A stretch of 64,000 bases of DNA from Psococerastis gibbosa (Eukaryota > Arthropoda > Insecta > Psocodea > Psocidae): NCBI GenBank assembly GCA_963971405.1, contig OZ020486.1, forward strand, positions 29,907,419-29,971,418, read 5' to 3'. Positions within the stretch are counted from its first letter, which is position 1. The number at the start of each line of letters is the position of its first letter. The notes under the pieces were generated by a model, which saw only the letters and a program-made list of their open reading frames with translations, did not search any database and was not told where the DNA came from. The position numbers and the translations under genes were made by a program. Of this stretch, positions 10,691 through 22,611 are shown one piece after another.

Positions 10691-12360
10691 AAATAGAACA
10701 TATTGAGCATCCCAGAGCTTTCTTTATGTTTCAGTATGTATGTAAGTACTGTAGTCGAATGTTTAAATATGTAACACGAAAGTAAAGAAAAAGGCAGAAT
10801 GCAAATCAATGAAAGACGCGGGAAATGTCATCGGCAGGGCGTTTTCCAACTGAAACGTTCCCAACAGCCTGGGGAAACAAATAACCCACATACTGTTCTA
10901 TATTTCATTTCATCAACTGTTAGTAGACTAAGCACCCTTCCTTTGAATTCTTTATATATTTTTGTGAAGAAGAAAATCCATGCAATGGAAAATAATTTTT
11001 ATATTGAGCCTACAAGAAGAAGGCACAGAACTTAAAATTAACCTAAAAGCAGGCGTAGCAATATAGCAAAATGATTGAACTCGGAGATAAGAGGAAATAT
11101 AGCCAGATATACATACTGTACAGTATATATTGAACCGCATATATACAGTCCAATAAAACCTTGTGAAACCCAGGGACTAGTATGTAATACCCAATTTAGT
11201 ACATGTAAATAAAACAAGCAAATTGCTAATTATAAAAAGGGGACTGTAAAGCCAAGGTAATCCAATTCTAGTAGGTTGATTTCAAAATGATGAATATGAA
11301 CGTACTCAAGTTCCAAATGCTGACCCCCCTCACCATAGATAAGGGTAGGAAGGGGTTTATTGCCATAAGTCCTAACTCTGGTGGTTTAGATGAAATAAAG
11401 TTCTATTTATATTGTTATTCGTAAACGATAACTTTTTTAATATTTATTTTTCTGCAGTTCCCCATACTTTCAAGAGTGTCCTCCCCTTACCCCGCCCGCT
11501 CTGGCTATACTCCATTTAAATTACATTTACAGTCGCACTGATAGAAACGCTGCAAGGAAATTTAATTTGCTCGAGGAAAGATTGAATTTCCTAAACTCCA
11601 ACCTCAATTGTGTGCTAGTTATCGTACATTACAAGAGAGTAAGCGGAAACAGAGCATGGAGCAACAGGTGCAGTTGGTGCAGCCGCACGCAACGTAGCCT
11701 ACATCTCACACGGCAACAGGCTATATGCATTCCGCTAATCAATACCAATGATATTTGATAAATATAAGCAGGCAAACATTTTTTCATATACATCATAAGG
11801 TAAGTGACCCAAAATGTCATTGATTTAATACAAGGTAAAGCGTGCGGCGAGTATAGCAATGAGGTCCTGTAGGGACAGTTTTGGTCACTAGGTTCGCTGA
11901 TGGCAAACCGATATCCATATTATTCAAAATGGCCGCCGTTTGCATGTGAAAACCAAAGAACTTCTAATATAATGTGAAAACTAAGCTCTTAGCATCTAAT
12001 TAATTCTTATAATATTTTTACTACGCCTGGACCTTATTTCGCTGCATATAATTTAATATATATATTCTCCATGATTTATAGACAAATAACACTTTAAACT
12101 AATACGTAATTAAAAATCATTTTAAAATAGTATTGAGGCTTATGGAAAAATCAACGCTTTGATATCATTGCAACTGGTGCTGCCATCTACAAAATGACGT
12201 CACAAATGAACCTCATAAAACCATCACAGGGCTGCAAACCTTTATCAATATAGCGGCTAGTGTGGCCTGCACAAGATAAGTACGCAATTCCTCTGGGTAA
12301 ATCGCCTGCACAAGCTAAGTAAAGAGTTTTGACCGGGTCTTGCTATGCTGCAATGCTTAA
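10691..12360. other. Intron sequence, nothing recognised
   Basis: AT-rich; scattered short ORFs without family resemblance. Confidence 0.35.
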
Positions 12361-12508
12361 AGCGGTCCCTACACGGTCAGCAATAATAATAATAAAAACC
12401 TTACCAAGATGACAGAAATAATGATCGTGTATAAGGTGGCAAAGTAGGAATGACGAAAAATAATTATAGGGAACCGGATTTTCTGATCACAGACCGTGTA
12501 GGGGCCGC
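12361..12508. mobile_element. Small MITE with 17-18-bp TIRs (148 bp)
   Basis: AGCGGTCCCTACACGGTC at the left is mirrored by GACCGTGTAGGGGCCGC at the right. TTAA lies immediately outside both ends (12357-12360 and 12509-12512). The centre is AT-rich without coding capacity. The TTAA flanks suggest a TTAA-specific transposase, but TTA/TAA flanks of a PIF-like element cannot be excluded. Confidence 0.65.
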
Positions 12509-12861
12509 TTAAGACTTCGATATTTTTTTACATTGGTACTTCTATCTCTGATAGTTAACTTATGACTAACGGGAGCCCGGTAAGTGATAGTATATCTCCC
12601 ACCGCTCCAGTTAATATATATTTCTATGAGTAGATGTAGAACAAATAAGCTACATTGAAAAAGCAAACATTATCCGCTATCTTTGAATCAGAGTGCGGCG
12701 CGAAACAAGTAAAAATATTCTCCCTGTGGTTCATTTAATGCGGTCAACATTTCAATATTATGCTGATAAATATATAGCCTATATAATATACCATTATTGT
12801 CGTTACCACAATTGGGTATTTGACTTACTCCATACCTTATTCTACAATCTCTAATGGTAGC

Positions 12862-13400
12862 TCCCAGCATGATCGCTTGAAAAGTATCGGTAAGGCGCCT
12901 ATTCCACCGACCGGCTAGGGCTAAATACAAATACGGTGACGTGGTAACAGACATTCAAGACTTAGGCGGGGTTTCCATCGACCACGCATTGCACAATGCA
13001 AATGACATTGACGGAAATGTTTGTTTTTCATTTTATAGAAATCTGTTAAAATGTTTCTAATTAACATATCCCATGACGCCATTTTTTAATTTTAGTTTGT
13101 TTGTTTGTGATTTTACTCTATGATCATTGATCAATTTTAACTATGGCATAGAGTAAAACAAACATTTCCGTCAGTGTCATTTGCATCCTGCAATGCGAGG
13201 TCGGTGGAAACCCCGCCTAAGTCTTGAATGTCTGCTACCACGTCACGGTATTTTTATTTAGCCCTAGCCGGTCGGTGGAATAAGCGCCTAAGGAATACAG
13301 CACGCGCACTGCCATCTACCAATGCAAACGTCCAGTATTCCTTACCGCGCGATACTTTTCAAACGATGCGCTGCCCAAGAGCCAAAATAAAGCATTGCAA
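12862..13400. mobile_element. Palindromic element interrupted by MITE copy 2
   Basis: With 12894-13288 removed, the left flank (GATCGCTTGAAAAGTATCGG then TAAGGAATAC) pairs with the right flank (GTATTCCTTACC..GATACTTTTCAAACGAT). A related uninterrupted palindrome stands at 31045-31170. Confidence 0.65.
12894..13288 (+). mobile_element. PIF/Harbinger-like palindromic MITE, copy 2 (395 bp)
   Basis: Flanked on both sides by TAA (12891-12893, 13289-13291). It starts GGCGCCTATTCCACCGACC and ends ..GGTGGAATAAGCGCC. The inner inverted pair and ~210-bp centre are in the same orientation as copy 1. It sits inside another palindromic repeat. Confidence 0.85.
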
Positions 13401-14007
13401 ACAATAAAACAGAAATCCTGCGTTTAAAATTTATTGGGCCTCCATATGAAATCAACACCCTCAAAGTATTCATTTGTGTAGTATTATCGGCATGAATTCA
13501 TGTCAAATGCGGCTATTGTGCGCTTTGATCAGACCAACATTGAACTGTCCAGAATCGACAATGGACTAACCAGTAACCAGCGGCTCACCTGCCGGCTATT
13601 CTCCAAACACAAAGAGCAGATTCATCTTGTTGGAAAACACCAACACAACAATCCAAATAATTAGTTGATGTGGTTGGTAGCGCCGGCCGTCAGAGGCCTG
13701 GGCTCCCGCTGACCTGAGCTACTGAATCATATCTACCTTCCCTTTAACCATCCCCCCTCCCCGCCTCCTTATCCCCAGCCATAGTCCATATGTCCTTTCT
13801 CATATGTTGATACATTTGTATGATTATTTTAGCATTGCTGTATTTCCACGTCCTCATGAGCCAATTTAATGCTCCGTATTTCATCTGCTACTGTTTTCAC
13901 TTTTTAACTCACTTTTTTAATACGTGTTACCTACCTTATTGAATGGATTAATCTCGTGAATAGTAGTATACAATTATTACAAAAGGTAGTATTTTTTTTT
14001 TCTTCTT
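13401..14007. other. Intron sequence, nothing recognised
   Basis: No gene seen. GGTTGGTAGCGCCGGCCGTC at 13673 has a faint A-box look, but no B box follows. Confidence 0.3.
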
Positions 14008-14135
14008 CTTCGGCCGGTACTCCCCTGCGCCGAAGGAATATATTTATAAATTAACAATTATACCCTTATAATACAAATAACCTGTGGGCCCCCAAGTTAA
14101 TCAACTTGTCGGGGGCTCGCACAGTAAACGCTGCA
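14008..14135 (-). mobile_element. Retroelement 3' end with (GAA)n tail
   Basis: Inverted match of 10150-10278. On the minus strand it runs from GTGCGAGCCCCCGACAAGTT to AGTACCGGCCGAAGAAGAAG. Confidence 0.6.
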
Positions 14136-14240
14136 GATGATGCAACATGTTTTCTATTTCACGTCTGTGTATTAAATTAGTACTGTCAACTTTAAAGAAA
14201 TACAGTACTGTAACTAGGTATAGTTAGGTTCCCTCACTAA

Positions 14241-14363
14241 GTCGGGTTTCCACCGACCTCTCATTGCAAAATACTCATACGTTGACCCCGCCTAAGTCCT
14301 GAATGTCTGCTACCACGTCAACGTATGTGCATTCTGCAATGAGAGGTCAGTGGAAACCCCGCC
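14241..14363. mobile_element. Short MITE built from inner and outer arm modules (123 bp)
   Basis: Flanked by TAA (14238-14240) and TTA (14364-14366). It starts GTCGGGTTTCCACCGACC and ends with the complement of GGCGGGGTTTCCACTGACC. It also contains TGAATGTCTGCTACCACGTC, which in the long copies belongs to the outer arm. It lacks the ~210-bp centre. Confidence 0.7.
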
Positions 14364-15689
14364 TTAATTAAGTCGAGCTAATACCAGTTACAATGTCAAA
14401 GGTAAACAGTCTGAGCTTACCCATTGGCCTAAATACTCGATATGGATTGACATCGAGGAGTGAAACAGGTTACCAATGGCTACAAATTAATTCGGAAACA
14501 CGGTGAGTAATGTCCAAAATATATAATCCCAATCATACAGCTCTTGTTTTTGCTCCCTGAATGAACCTTTTTTATAACATTCACATAAACATTACATTTA
14601 CTAAACAATGCCATGTTTTGGTCCAAGGTTATTGCCTAATCCAATTCGGAGAGCATTCTCATATGAACCGCTAGTGTTGAGCTCTGGTCCAAACTGGCCC
14701 ACGAGTGAAGTACATGAGAAATTGGTAGTGGAAAGGCTTAGGAGACATAATACCTCCATTTACATTTTCACAAGGCTTTTAGGCAACAAGATCAACACTT
14801 TGAAAAGTGCCTACATCAATTCCCTTACAATAAAATAATATATTCTCATACGCAAATCTGACCCTGAAACCCGTCTCGGCAATAGATGGGAAATAAAATA
14901 TGTCGATTTGTAGCTAGATTTATTGAAATTTCTCAATGAACATGAAAAAATTATGCTTGTGAGAGATTGAAATTTTTCAGTCTGTACCAACTCCAATGTC
15001 TATGGGTTGTCAAATTTTCACAGAAGTCAACAGATTTCTCCACTGAAACAACTGGTGGGTGAGTGGCATTACAATAGTGATATCTAATCAAGTGACCCCA
15101 AATAACATGAATATGGATCTGCAAAGTACATAGCAATATGATTATTGTATTAAACAATATATTACATAGCAAGTATGCGTAAGGAGGTGAAATTTAGTAG
15201 GTAGGTACCGTATCTCCATAATTAACTTAAAAGTACTTAAGTTTACTTCTAAGAACTCCATAAATAAAGCTATTTTCTCATTTCAAACCTCCATTGCTGC
15301 GCTGTTGAAAGTAAACGAATAATTCTGACACAAAAAGACTTATCGCAAACAGTAAGTTTCCCAGAATGGTGCGCGCAAGACAATGAATTTATAATTAAGA
15401 GGTGGTTCGGCTCACTTCCACAGGAAAATCCTTCCTTTTTATACCAAACATTTTAATTTAGTCCGACGTCTGCTCTTTTTTTGCGGATTTAGTTTTATTC
15501 AATGCCTATCTGATCATTGGGAGAGACGAAGTTGCCAACCTGACCTTTCGCCTGAAATATAGGCAAAGTTGCAACCAATCTCGAATCTTTTTTTTTTTTT
15601 TTTTGAAAGATTCAGAAATTCTATCAATTCCTAATAAGTCATGCATTGTCGCTAAATTTTGTGTGATGTATGATTCAGTACAGCAAATT
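14364..15689. other. Intron sequence, nothing recognised
   Basis: AT-rich, with a T18 tract near 15587. No gene or repeat assigned. Confidence 0.35.
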
Positions 15690-15830
15690 TTTATTTTTAT
15701 TTTTTATTGTTGTTAGTTATTTAAGTGAAATGTTAGATTTTAAGTGTTTTCAGTTTAGTTATAATTGTATTGCATTGCATTGTACTGTGTGTTTCAATAT
15801 AATTATTCATTCATTCATTCATTCACAGCA
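15690..15830 (+). mobile_element. Retroelement 3' tail with (ATTC)n
   Basis: TTTTATTGTTGTTAGTTATT, AAGTGTTTTCAGTTTAGTTA and TTCAATATAATTATTCATTC followed by a CATT tandem. The same 3' segment ends the fuller copy at 43795-44170. Confidence 0.55.
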
Positions 15831-16174
15831 TAAATAGAGGCAAATATGGCGGGATGTAGAACAATACATTAGTCTGGTAGGTTTACTGGATTATTGAAGT
15901 GTTCAAATTTTCATCCACTTAAATCAAGTAGTAGCTTACAGCGATGAATATGAGTGAAGCAGTACCGTACTCCGCATTATGTACATATTTCCATGCCATT
16001 TAGCCTAATTACTTATTCAAAGATTAACTCCATTAACAGATTAATTCTACAATAGTAACCACACTGAAATGTTGACTGGTGGAATTGTAAAATATTGGGC
16101 TTGTTAAAAATGTTATTGTTTGTACCTTATTATACTTGTATAGTATTCTGATTTAATATAATAGCACATTAAGC

Positions 16175-16558
16175 CAGAGGTTCTCAAATTTCCCCCGCGG
16201 GCCTCAAAAGAAAAGGACCCCCTAATACTATATTGTACTTTTTAACCAGATAAAAGGCTTACAAGATGCAACCCTGTATTAACTTAATTTATTTAAAAAA
16301 TTGACGTTGAAACTAAATTACATTAAATATTGTCCTTGGTGACCTTATCGAATTTGATATATAATTTTAAATACGCGTATACCAAATATATTTATTTATT
16401 ATGTTATTTTGCTGTGCTTTATTATTTTTAAAAATTTGATGGCTTAAATTTAAGAAGAATTTAATTAACTTTATCATTCAATTCATTTCTATCAATTATA
16501 TAGCTGGAAAAACAAACAGATAATTTTTCGCGGACCCCCCACACTTTCAGAACCACTG
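16175..16558. mobile_element. hAT-like non-autonomous element (384 bp)
   Basis: TIRs CAGAGGTTCTCAAA and, inverted, CAGTGGTTCTGAAA, the classic hAT form. 8-bp target duplication CATTAAGC (16167-16174) and CATTAGGC (16559-16566), 7 of 8 identical. Internal CCCCGCGG.. and CGCGGACCCCCC near the two ends. No ORF. Confidence 0.85.
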
Positions 16559-17735
16559 CATTAGGCAATAGGTGAATAGTCGATGAATTAGCTGGGAAGT
16601 CCATATGAAGTTATTGTACTTCTCTTCATTCACAAGCTACATTATTTGCCCCTATAATATTTTATAATCTCTAAAACTTCAAATTTTGAAGGAAATAAAG
16701 TAAAGAAAAATATGATATGTTTGCCTTCATAAAAGTTTCTAACTAAAGGAAAGATGCTTTCTCCTCTCAAGATATTTAATATTATTCCCTTTGATAGATG
16801 AAAATAAATTTGGCCCATACAATTTACCTCCAATTTCATATTATGACTGAAGGGCTTTCTTTATGCATATGTAGGCTTTATTGCAATTTAAAAGCATCAA
16901 AAAATGGGGAGAAGGCTAGGCAACCCTTATTAAGTAAAGCAGTAAATAAAATCAGCCTTAAACACAATAAAAAGCGTAAGAACAAAACAACGTTTCTACA
17001 TCTTACTGTATATGAGACAACCGTAGGGGAAAGCTTATTATACTTGTAAAAATTAAATTTAACCGAAAATATGTAGATAATACGATATAGTTACAATTGA
17101 GCAAATAGTAAAATAATGCAACAGATATTTCTTTACATTTTGATTTGTATGGTATTAGGCTACCAATACAATCAAATAGCGGTTAGTATATCAAAATGTA
17201 TAACATTTCTTCTAGGTAGAAACTCCTACGGTCGATATTTCATAATGTGAAATTTCATTTTGCTTAAAAACTGATACTGGGGGTGTCCTTTGGGGCCTTA
17301 ATACGCCAGGCAGGAACGCAGTCTTTAGCAGGCTATACATACAGATACTTCAATCTGAGCCGTCTCAAAAAAGGCTGTCCGTAATTTTACAAATTAGAGA
17401 GAAAGTAGAAAAATATTGGTCTTTGTGTGCAGTCCTGCCTCCATCTTTCGCCCACAATTTTCTCTCGGTTCCTGTAATCAATCATCTAGGACGTCGGGGG
17501 GGGGGGGGGGAGGAGGAAGAGGAGGGGGGTGGAAATGAGCCTCCTCACTTCAATGAAATTCAGGAACGCGTTCCACCCCCCCCCCCCCCATGCGACAAGG
17601 GCCGAGTTCCGGTTGTAAGGGACCTTTACTTGGGACCTCTTAACAATCTGGTAGGAAGAGGTTAGATGGCGTTGACTGATGATGTGGCAGGGTGTACACA
17701 TTAGTGGTCGAAAAATGACCCGAATATTCTATTTA
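16559..17735. other. Intron sequence with G13/C13 tracts
   Basis: No gene. At 17494-17590 a run of 13 G and a G/A-rich stretch are mirrored ~75 bp later by 13 C. ORFs there are low-complexity. Confidence 0.4.
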
Positions 17736-18119
17736 GGCGCCCATTCCATTGACCGGCTAGGGCTATTTCCAAAAACGGTGACGTGGTAGCAGACATTCAA
17801 GACTTAGGTAGAGTTTCCACCGACCTCGCATTGCAGATTGCAAATGACATTGACGGAAATGTTTGTTTTTCTTTTTATAGAAATCTATTAAAATGTTTGT
17901 AATTAACATATCCCATGAAGCCATTTTTTAATTTTAGTTTGTTTGTTTGTGATTTTACTGTATGATCATTGATCAATTTTAACTATGGCATAGAGGAAAA
18001 TAAAAATTTCCGTCAATTCTGCAATGCGAGGTCGGTGGAAACGCCACCTAAGTCTTGAATGTCTGCTACCACGTCACCGTTTTTGGAAATAGCCCTAGCC
18101 GGTCAATGGAATGGGCACC
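17736..18119 (+). mobile_element. PIF/Harbinger-like palindromic MITE, copy 3 (384 bp)
   Basis: TTA on both sides (17733-17735, 18120-18122). It starts GGCGCCCATTCCATTGACC and ends ..TGGAATGGGCACC. Same inner inverted pair and centre orientation as copy 1; the two are nearly identical. Confidence 0.87.
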
Positions 18120-18932
18120 TTACATGCGCATCATTTTCACAGAATTATCTTCTATTCTTTTCATTTCACAGGAGATGTCTGTGCATCATAATTATATAGA
18201 CAGTTGAATTCATTAACTTGAATGAATGAATGAATGCATAACGACTTTATTGCAACAAGAGCTTGAAAATTGGATTTAATTTATAAATAGCTGATTTCCA
18301 AGTGTTCGATGGTATAATAACAACAACCCATTGAAATCATCAATTTTAATCACAAATGGACTTTTTGTAGAAGAGTCAACTTCTTTAGGACATTACATCC
18401 GAAATAGGGTATCACGAAAAACCTGAATTAAGTGAGGCTCAAACCCCCCTCTCTGGGTTGTCGAGCCACAGCATTTTTTAAATCACCCAACACTTGGAAA
18501 TTAGCTGTTAACAGACCCGTGAGAAAAGATAGCGAATATCGGAATTAGATAATACAATAAATTCTATCCATGTTACTATTGTGTATGGTATAGTAGGCAT
18601 ATCAAGAAGGAGGAAATTTTCCAATAAAATACGGTTACACCGTTATACTAACGTCACATGAGAAAGGCAGTGAGCCGAGCCCCCCTCTTAAACTTTAATT
18701 GGTATAGAAGTCAATCTAACATAAAAAACTTTTCCTACTATCGGCTACTCCCGTTGCGGCCGACTCTGCAATAACATTGACTCGGTCTCAAGAACCTAAG
18801 AAATCCACGGGGATACTCAACTTTCCAACTTGAGTCTTGGGGGAAACTAACAAATCCACTTCAATTCACAAAATGAATCAAGTAGGTATAAGGGCGGTAA
18901 GGTAACTTTATACATTTAGTTAAAGGCACCTG
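18120..18932. other. Intron sequence with minor (AATG)n tail
   Basis: AATGAATGAATGAATGCAT at 18219, followed by GACTTTATTGCAAC, looks like an inverted LINE tail. Nothing else recognised. Confidence 0.3.
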
Positions 18933-19398
18933 CAGTCCAATCATGGCGATTTGGTATTATTATAATACCGGGGTTAATATAAAACCATGTCACGTGATGG
19001 TATTAATTAAAATTTTTAAAATAAATGAACAGTAAATTTCCGAAATTAGAGGATATAGAAAAACTGATTTAATTCAATGTCAGTGTTATATACACCATAT
19101 AATACTGTAATATAATGTGAACAGTAAATTTCATATTTTTTTTAATTTTGATGGTGGCAATACTGAAGATCTGAACTAACGCGAAGCCGACGAAAATCAT
19201 TCAATTGTTTAAATAGACACAATTTGAATTTTCCGCGATTAGCACTCTTGCGACGATTACCAGAAATTAAAAAAATCTAAAATTTACTGTCCATTTATTT
19301 TAAACAATTGAATTAATACCATCATATTATGACATACTGTATTGTATTATCTGTTTACCCCGTTATTATAATAATACCATGTCGCCATGATCGGGCTG
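18933..19398. mobile_element. Fold-back element with long TIRs (466 bp)
   Basis: The left end CAGTCCAATCATGGCGATTT and the right end inverted CAGCCCGATCATGGCGACAT continue through GGTATTATTATAATA and a GGGGT block into a second paired block (AAATGAACAGTAAATTT). TIRs total roughly 80-100 bp with gaps. A single end of the same family lies at 33090-33145. No target duplication is obvious. Confidence 0.65.
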
Positions 19399-19636
19399 CT
19401 GAATAACTGCAATATACAGTAGTACCTATAATGACTACAAGTGTAAAGGTATAAGTGCCTAAAAAGGCCGGAAAATTGCCACACTGTCCTTCCCCTTATA
19501 TTGTACTTGTATTTAGATCTAAAGTACATTATTTCCTTTTTTAAATGGAAACACTACGTTAGAGTCACTGTAGACCTAGCGGTTGTACGAGAGACTACGG
19601 ATTTATAAATACAAAATGTATATGTATATTTTGCTT

Positions 19637-19905
19637 TAGAATCCGGGCTGATGGGCCGTGGTCGATATGAAAGTGAACTTCCAAACGTTTCGTCAACATC
19701 TGCGGTCGACATCTTCAACGGCGCTGCGTAGACTTCACTCGCTACGGAGCCACCAAGGTACAACCTTCGAAGTCTACGCAGTGCCAGTGAAGATGTCGAC
19801 CGCAGATGTTGATGAAACGTTTGCAAGTTCACTTTCATATCATGCTGCCCGGATTCTACTGGTTTTTCATTCGACTCCGGCCATTAAAGCCTTTGCAGTT
19901 ACATT
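19637..19905. mobile_element. Palindromic repeat, GAATCCGGGCTG family, copy 1
   Basis: The left arm AGAATCCGGGCTGATGGGCC, then GTGAACTTCCAAACGTTTCG, is mirrored by GTTTGCAAGTTCACTTTCAT and GCCCGGATTCTACTGG. Both copies (see 49497) continue with TTCATTCGACTCCGGCC and AAAGCCTTTGCAGTTACA on the right only. ORFs in both strands are products of the palindrome. Confidence 0.7.
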
Positions 19906-20782
19906 TTGCGGTGTGCATGAAGTTTTATTTACAATACATATAGGATAACATGTACACATATACCAAGTAAAGTGTTTCTTCGAATGTATACTTCTCACCA
20001 TATTAAGAATAACTATACAAATAGCCTATGGGTATGCTAGGCATAAAGAGCTAAGTCTCTCGTTTAGCGTGTTAGGGGGAAATGTGCGTGACCTACCACA
20101 GTTTCGCATTTTGACAGATTCCAGTTATAATTTGTGCATGTGTGAACCCCATTGCAAATCCCCCCCCCCCATGTGAGTTGAGTACACGTACAATTTACCT
20201 AAGAAAAATATCCTTGTGAAGGAATTTTCAGGAACGGTAATTATGTTAATTCTCTCTTTGGATTAAGACAGACCCCTATTTTAATTTAGCGTTTGTGTTT
20301 TCTTACTGCCCATCGTGAGCACTTATGAGCGATACTCCAACCAAAATACTGCTTACACTACTGCTTACAGTAATATTATTAAGAATATTAAATAGCCGTT
20401 TTCATGCCTAAATATAAATAAATCAAACCTGTAGTCAAAACACATATTTGGAACTTGCCAAATTAGCCCTTCCCCAAAGGGCACACACACCCGATTGTGG
20501 TGATGTAGTAAAGCGCAATCTATGCAAACATACAGTACATACATACTGTATTTATACAGTAAGTAGAAGTAGCCTACATGATTTAGTAAACTTTGAGGTA
20601 AAACATAGGCTAAGTTTCCTTACATACCGTCATTCAATGAGTTTTCCAGAGAAAATATGGTGGCTATGATGTTTGCCAAGAAATTTTTCAAGAGATTCAA
20701 ATCATCTGAATCTGAATCATTTAGGATTTCTAATATATGTGTCAATGTTATTGACAACTCTAACGACTGTATCGGGTACTTA
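19906..20782. other. Intron sequence, nothing recognised
   Basis: No gene or repeat recognised apart from a C10 tract at 20161. Confidence 0.35.
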
Positions 20783-21143
20783 GGTGGGTGGTGACGTGGT
20801 AACAGACATTCAAGACTTAGGCGGGGTTTCCACCGACCTCGCATTGCAGAATGCAAATGACATTGACGGAAATGTTTGTTTTTCTTTTTATAGAAATCTA
20901 TTAAAATGTTTGTAATTAACATATCCCATGACGCCATTTTTTAATTTTAGTTTGTTTGTTTGTGATTTTACTCTATGATCATTGATCAATTTTAACTATG
21001 GCATAGAGTAAAACAAACATTTCCGTCAATGTCATTTGCATTATGCAATGCGAAGTCGGTGGAAACCTCGCCTAAGTCTTGAATGTCTGCTACCACGTCA
21101 CCGTTTTTGTATTTAGCCCTAGCCGGTCGGTGGAATCCCCGCC
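20783..21143 (+). mobile_element. PIF/Harbinger-like MITE, copy 4, left arm shortened (361 bp)
   Basis: Flanked by TTA (20780-20782, 21144-21146). The left end GGTGGGTGGTGACGTGG has lost about 30 bases of the terminal arm; the right arm is full (..CGGTGGAATCCCCGCC). The inner pair and centre are intact. The intact TTA duplication suggests that the deletion either preceded insertion or left the very tip. Confidence 0.8.
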
Positions 21144-22611
21144 TTAAACAAACATACTATAACTGTTTCTTTTACTCGTAATAATCGGGGTAGTGATGGG
21201 TCTTCATATTTCCAGGAAAATAAAATGGTGCCGTTCAAAATGCTGAGATTTTAATTTCGTCCGTAACAAAACATTCATAACTTAAAAAGGGCGAGTGCGT
21301 TAATAAACGAGCTTTTAGCGAAGTCGTCCCATAAACTTTTACAAAACAATGGGAAAAATACGAATATAATCGTGGCTTTATGACCGTCTATATAAACGAT
21401 TCTTTTAGAGGGCACATAACGCTTCGATTGGTAGATAATTCCATTAACTAGTAATTCCATGCCTTTCAGTTTTATTGTTTTTCAACATTGGTAGGATAAG
21501 CAATATTATATGGCGTACCATTTTTGTTACGGTACGAGTAGCCTATATTTCTAGTAACCTAATATGCGTCTATGATGCTAGTGGCAGCATAAAATTAAGG
21601 AAATCCGATTATTTATAATGCCATTCTTAGACAATACTACAATACTACTAGTAATATTTTGGCCATAGGCTAGCTACCACCAAAAGGAATTAACTACTAC
21701 AATATACTGTTTTTAGTCTACTGTGGCATAAAGTCGGTAGAACTATTTGTACTTACCAATGTTAGTAAATTAAGACCACTAGACACTATTAACCTATGTA
21801 GAATAATCTGAAGGAGCCATGCCGGCGAATATGTGTGTTCCTTAAATGCCTTACCTAACATTAGCAGTCCAAGCACGACGTACCAAATTAACTTATTCCT
21901 GAGTTTAAAAATGTTAACAAAATAATTTTAGAGTATAATTTTTCATTTTAAAAGTATTTTGATTTGTATTTCGTTTACATGCATTTTTAACCCCTAAGTT
22001 GACTTGCTCGGTCTGGACTTTTTTTCTATCTAACATTTTTAATACGTCCCGATACCTGTATAAGGTAAAACATACAATGGGCTACACTTTGAAGGAAAAT
22101 AGGAACACGTCCGATATTCCTGTTGGTTTCAAAATATTCCTATCAGTGAATCCCAATCTAGAGGGGATGTGTCACAAATGTCATTCTCAATCATATTCCT
22201 ATGGAACCGTCAGGTGGCACCACATCGTAAATCAAATGAAAAAAGGCAATTTTGGATATTGGTGACTGTGTCACATCCTCCGAAACTCAACGCATATCAG
22301 CGAAACTCAGCGCAACAGTCTCGTAGACGTGGAATCGTGACATCAAAGCTGCCATAATTATTATTATAAAATTTTTATCTTAATTTGAAGGACTTCTTTT
22401 GTACCTTGCCCTGCCAATGATCACATTGATGTTTTCGTCATTATATTGGTTAATTGTTTTCTTATGAGTTTCAGGCCGTTGGCAAACTAGTTCAACCCGC
22501 ATGGACTAAAAGTAACAATGAACAAGTCTTCCTGATTTGATAAGCACTGGCATATCTAAAATTCCTATGAACTTATGTGTTCCAGATAAAAGTAAAAATA
22601 AAAAATGTTAC
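21144..22611. other. Intron sequence next to the first coding exon, nothing recognised
   Basis: A stretch at 22165-22280 shows GATGTGTCACAAATGTC and, inverted, GATGTGACACAGTCACC, a weak possible fold-back. No exon recognised. Confidence 0.35.

Larger units (their letters stand above)
969..22611 (-). other. Receptor intron in intracellular loop 3, 21.6 kb, phase 0
   Basis: The intron is bounded by GTAACA (minus strand, from 22611) and a polypyrimidine tract with TTACAG ending at 969. It splits the variable third intracellular loop of the receptor. It carries several MITEs, a mariner, LINE 3' ends, a hAT-like element and a SINE listed separately. Small alternative loop-3 exons could hide here. 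I found no stretch with GPCR-like coding sense other than the two exons. Confidence 0.85.

Noticed and set aside
13673..13730. Possible pol III head GGTTGGTAGCGCCGGCCGTC
   Set aside because: No B box, no terminator, no second copy seen.
19554..19948. Overlapping ORFs on both strands with near-identical peptides (MKVNFQTFRQHLRSTSS..)
   Set aside because: The identity is produced by the palindrome at 19637-19905; each strand reads the same DNA.
20620..20937. 105-codon minus-strand ORF (MASWDMLITNILIDF..)
   Set aside because: The same text occurs in the opposite direction at 29277-29468 and comes from the centre and arms of the PIF-like MITE; it is a by-product of the repeat, not a conserved gene.
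22573..22611. In-frame extension of the receptor N-terminal ORF beyond T296 to a stop at 22573
   Set aside because: The codons after T296 start with a GTAACA splice donor and turn into an AT-rich hydrophobic run unlike loop 3; TM6-7 are supplied by the exon at 369-968.
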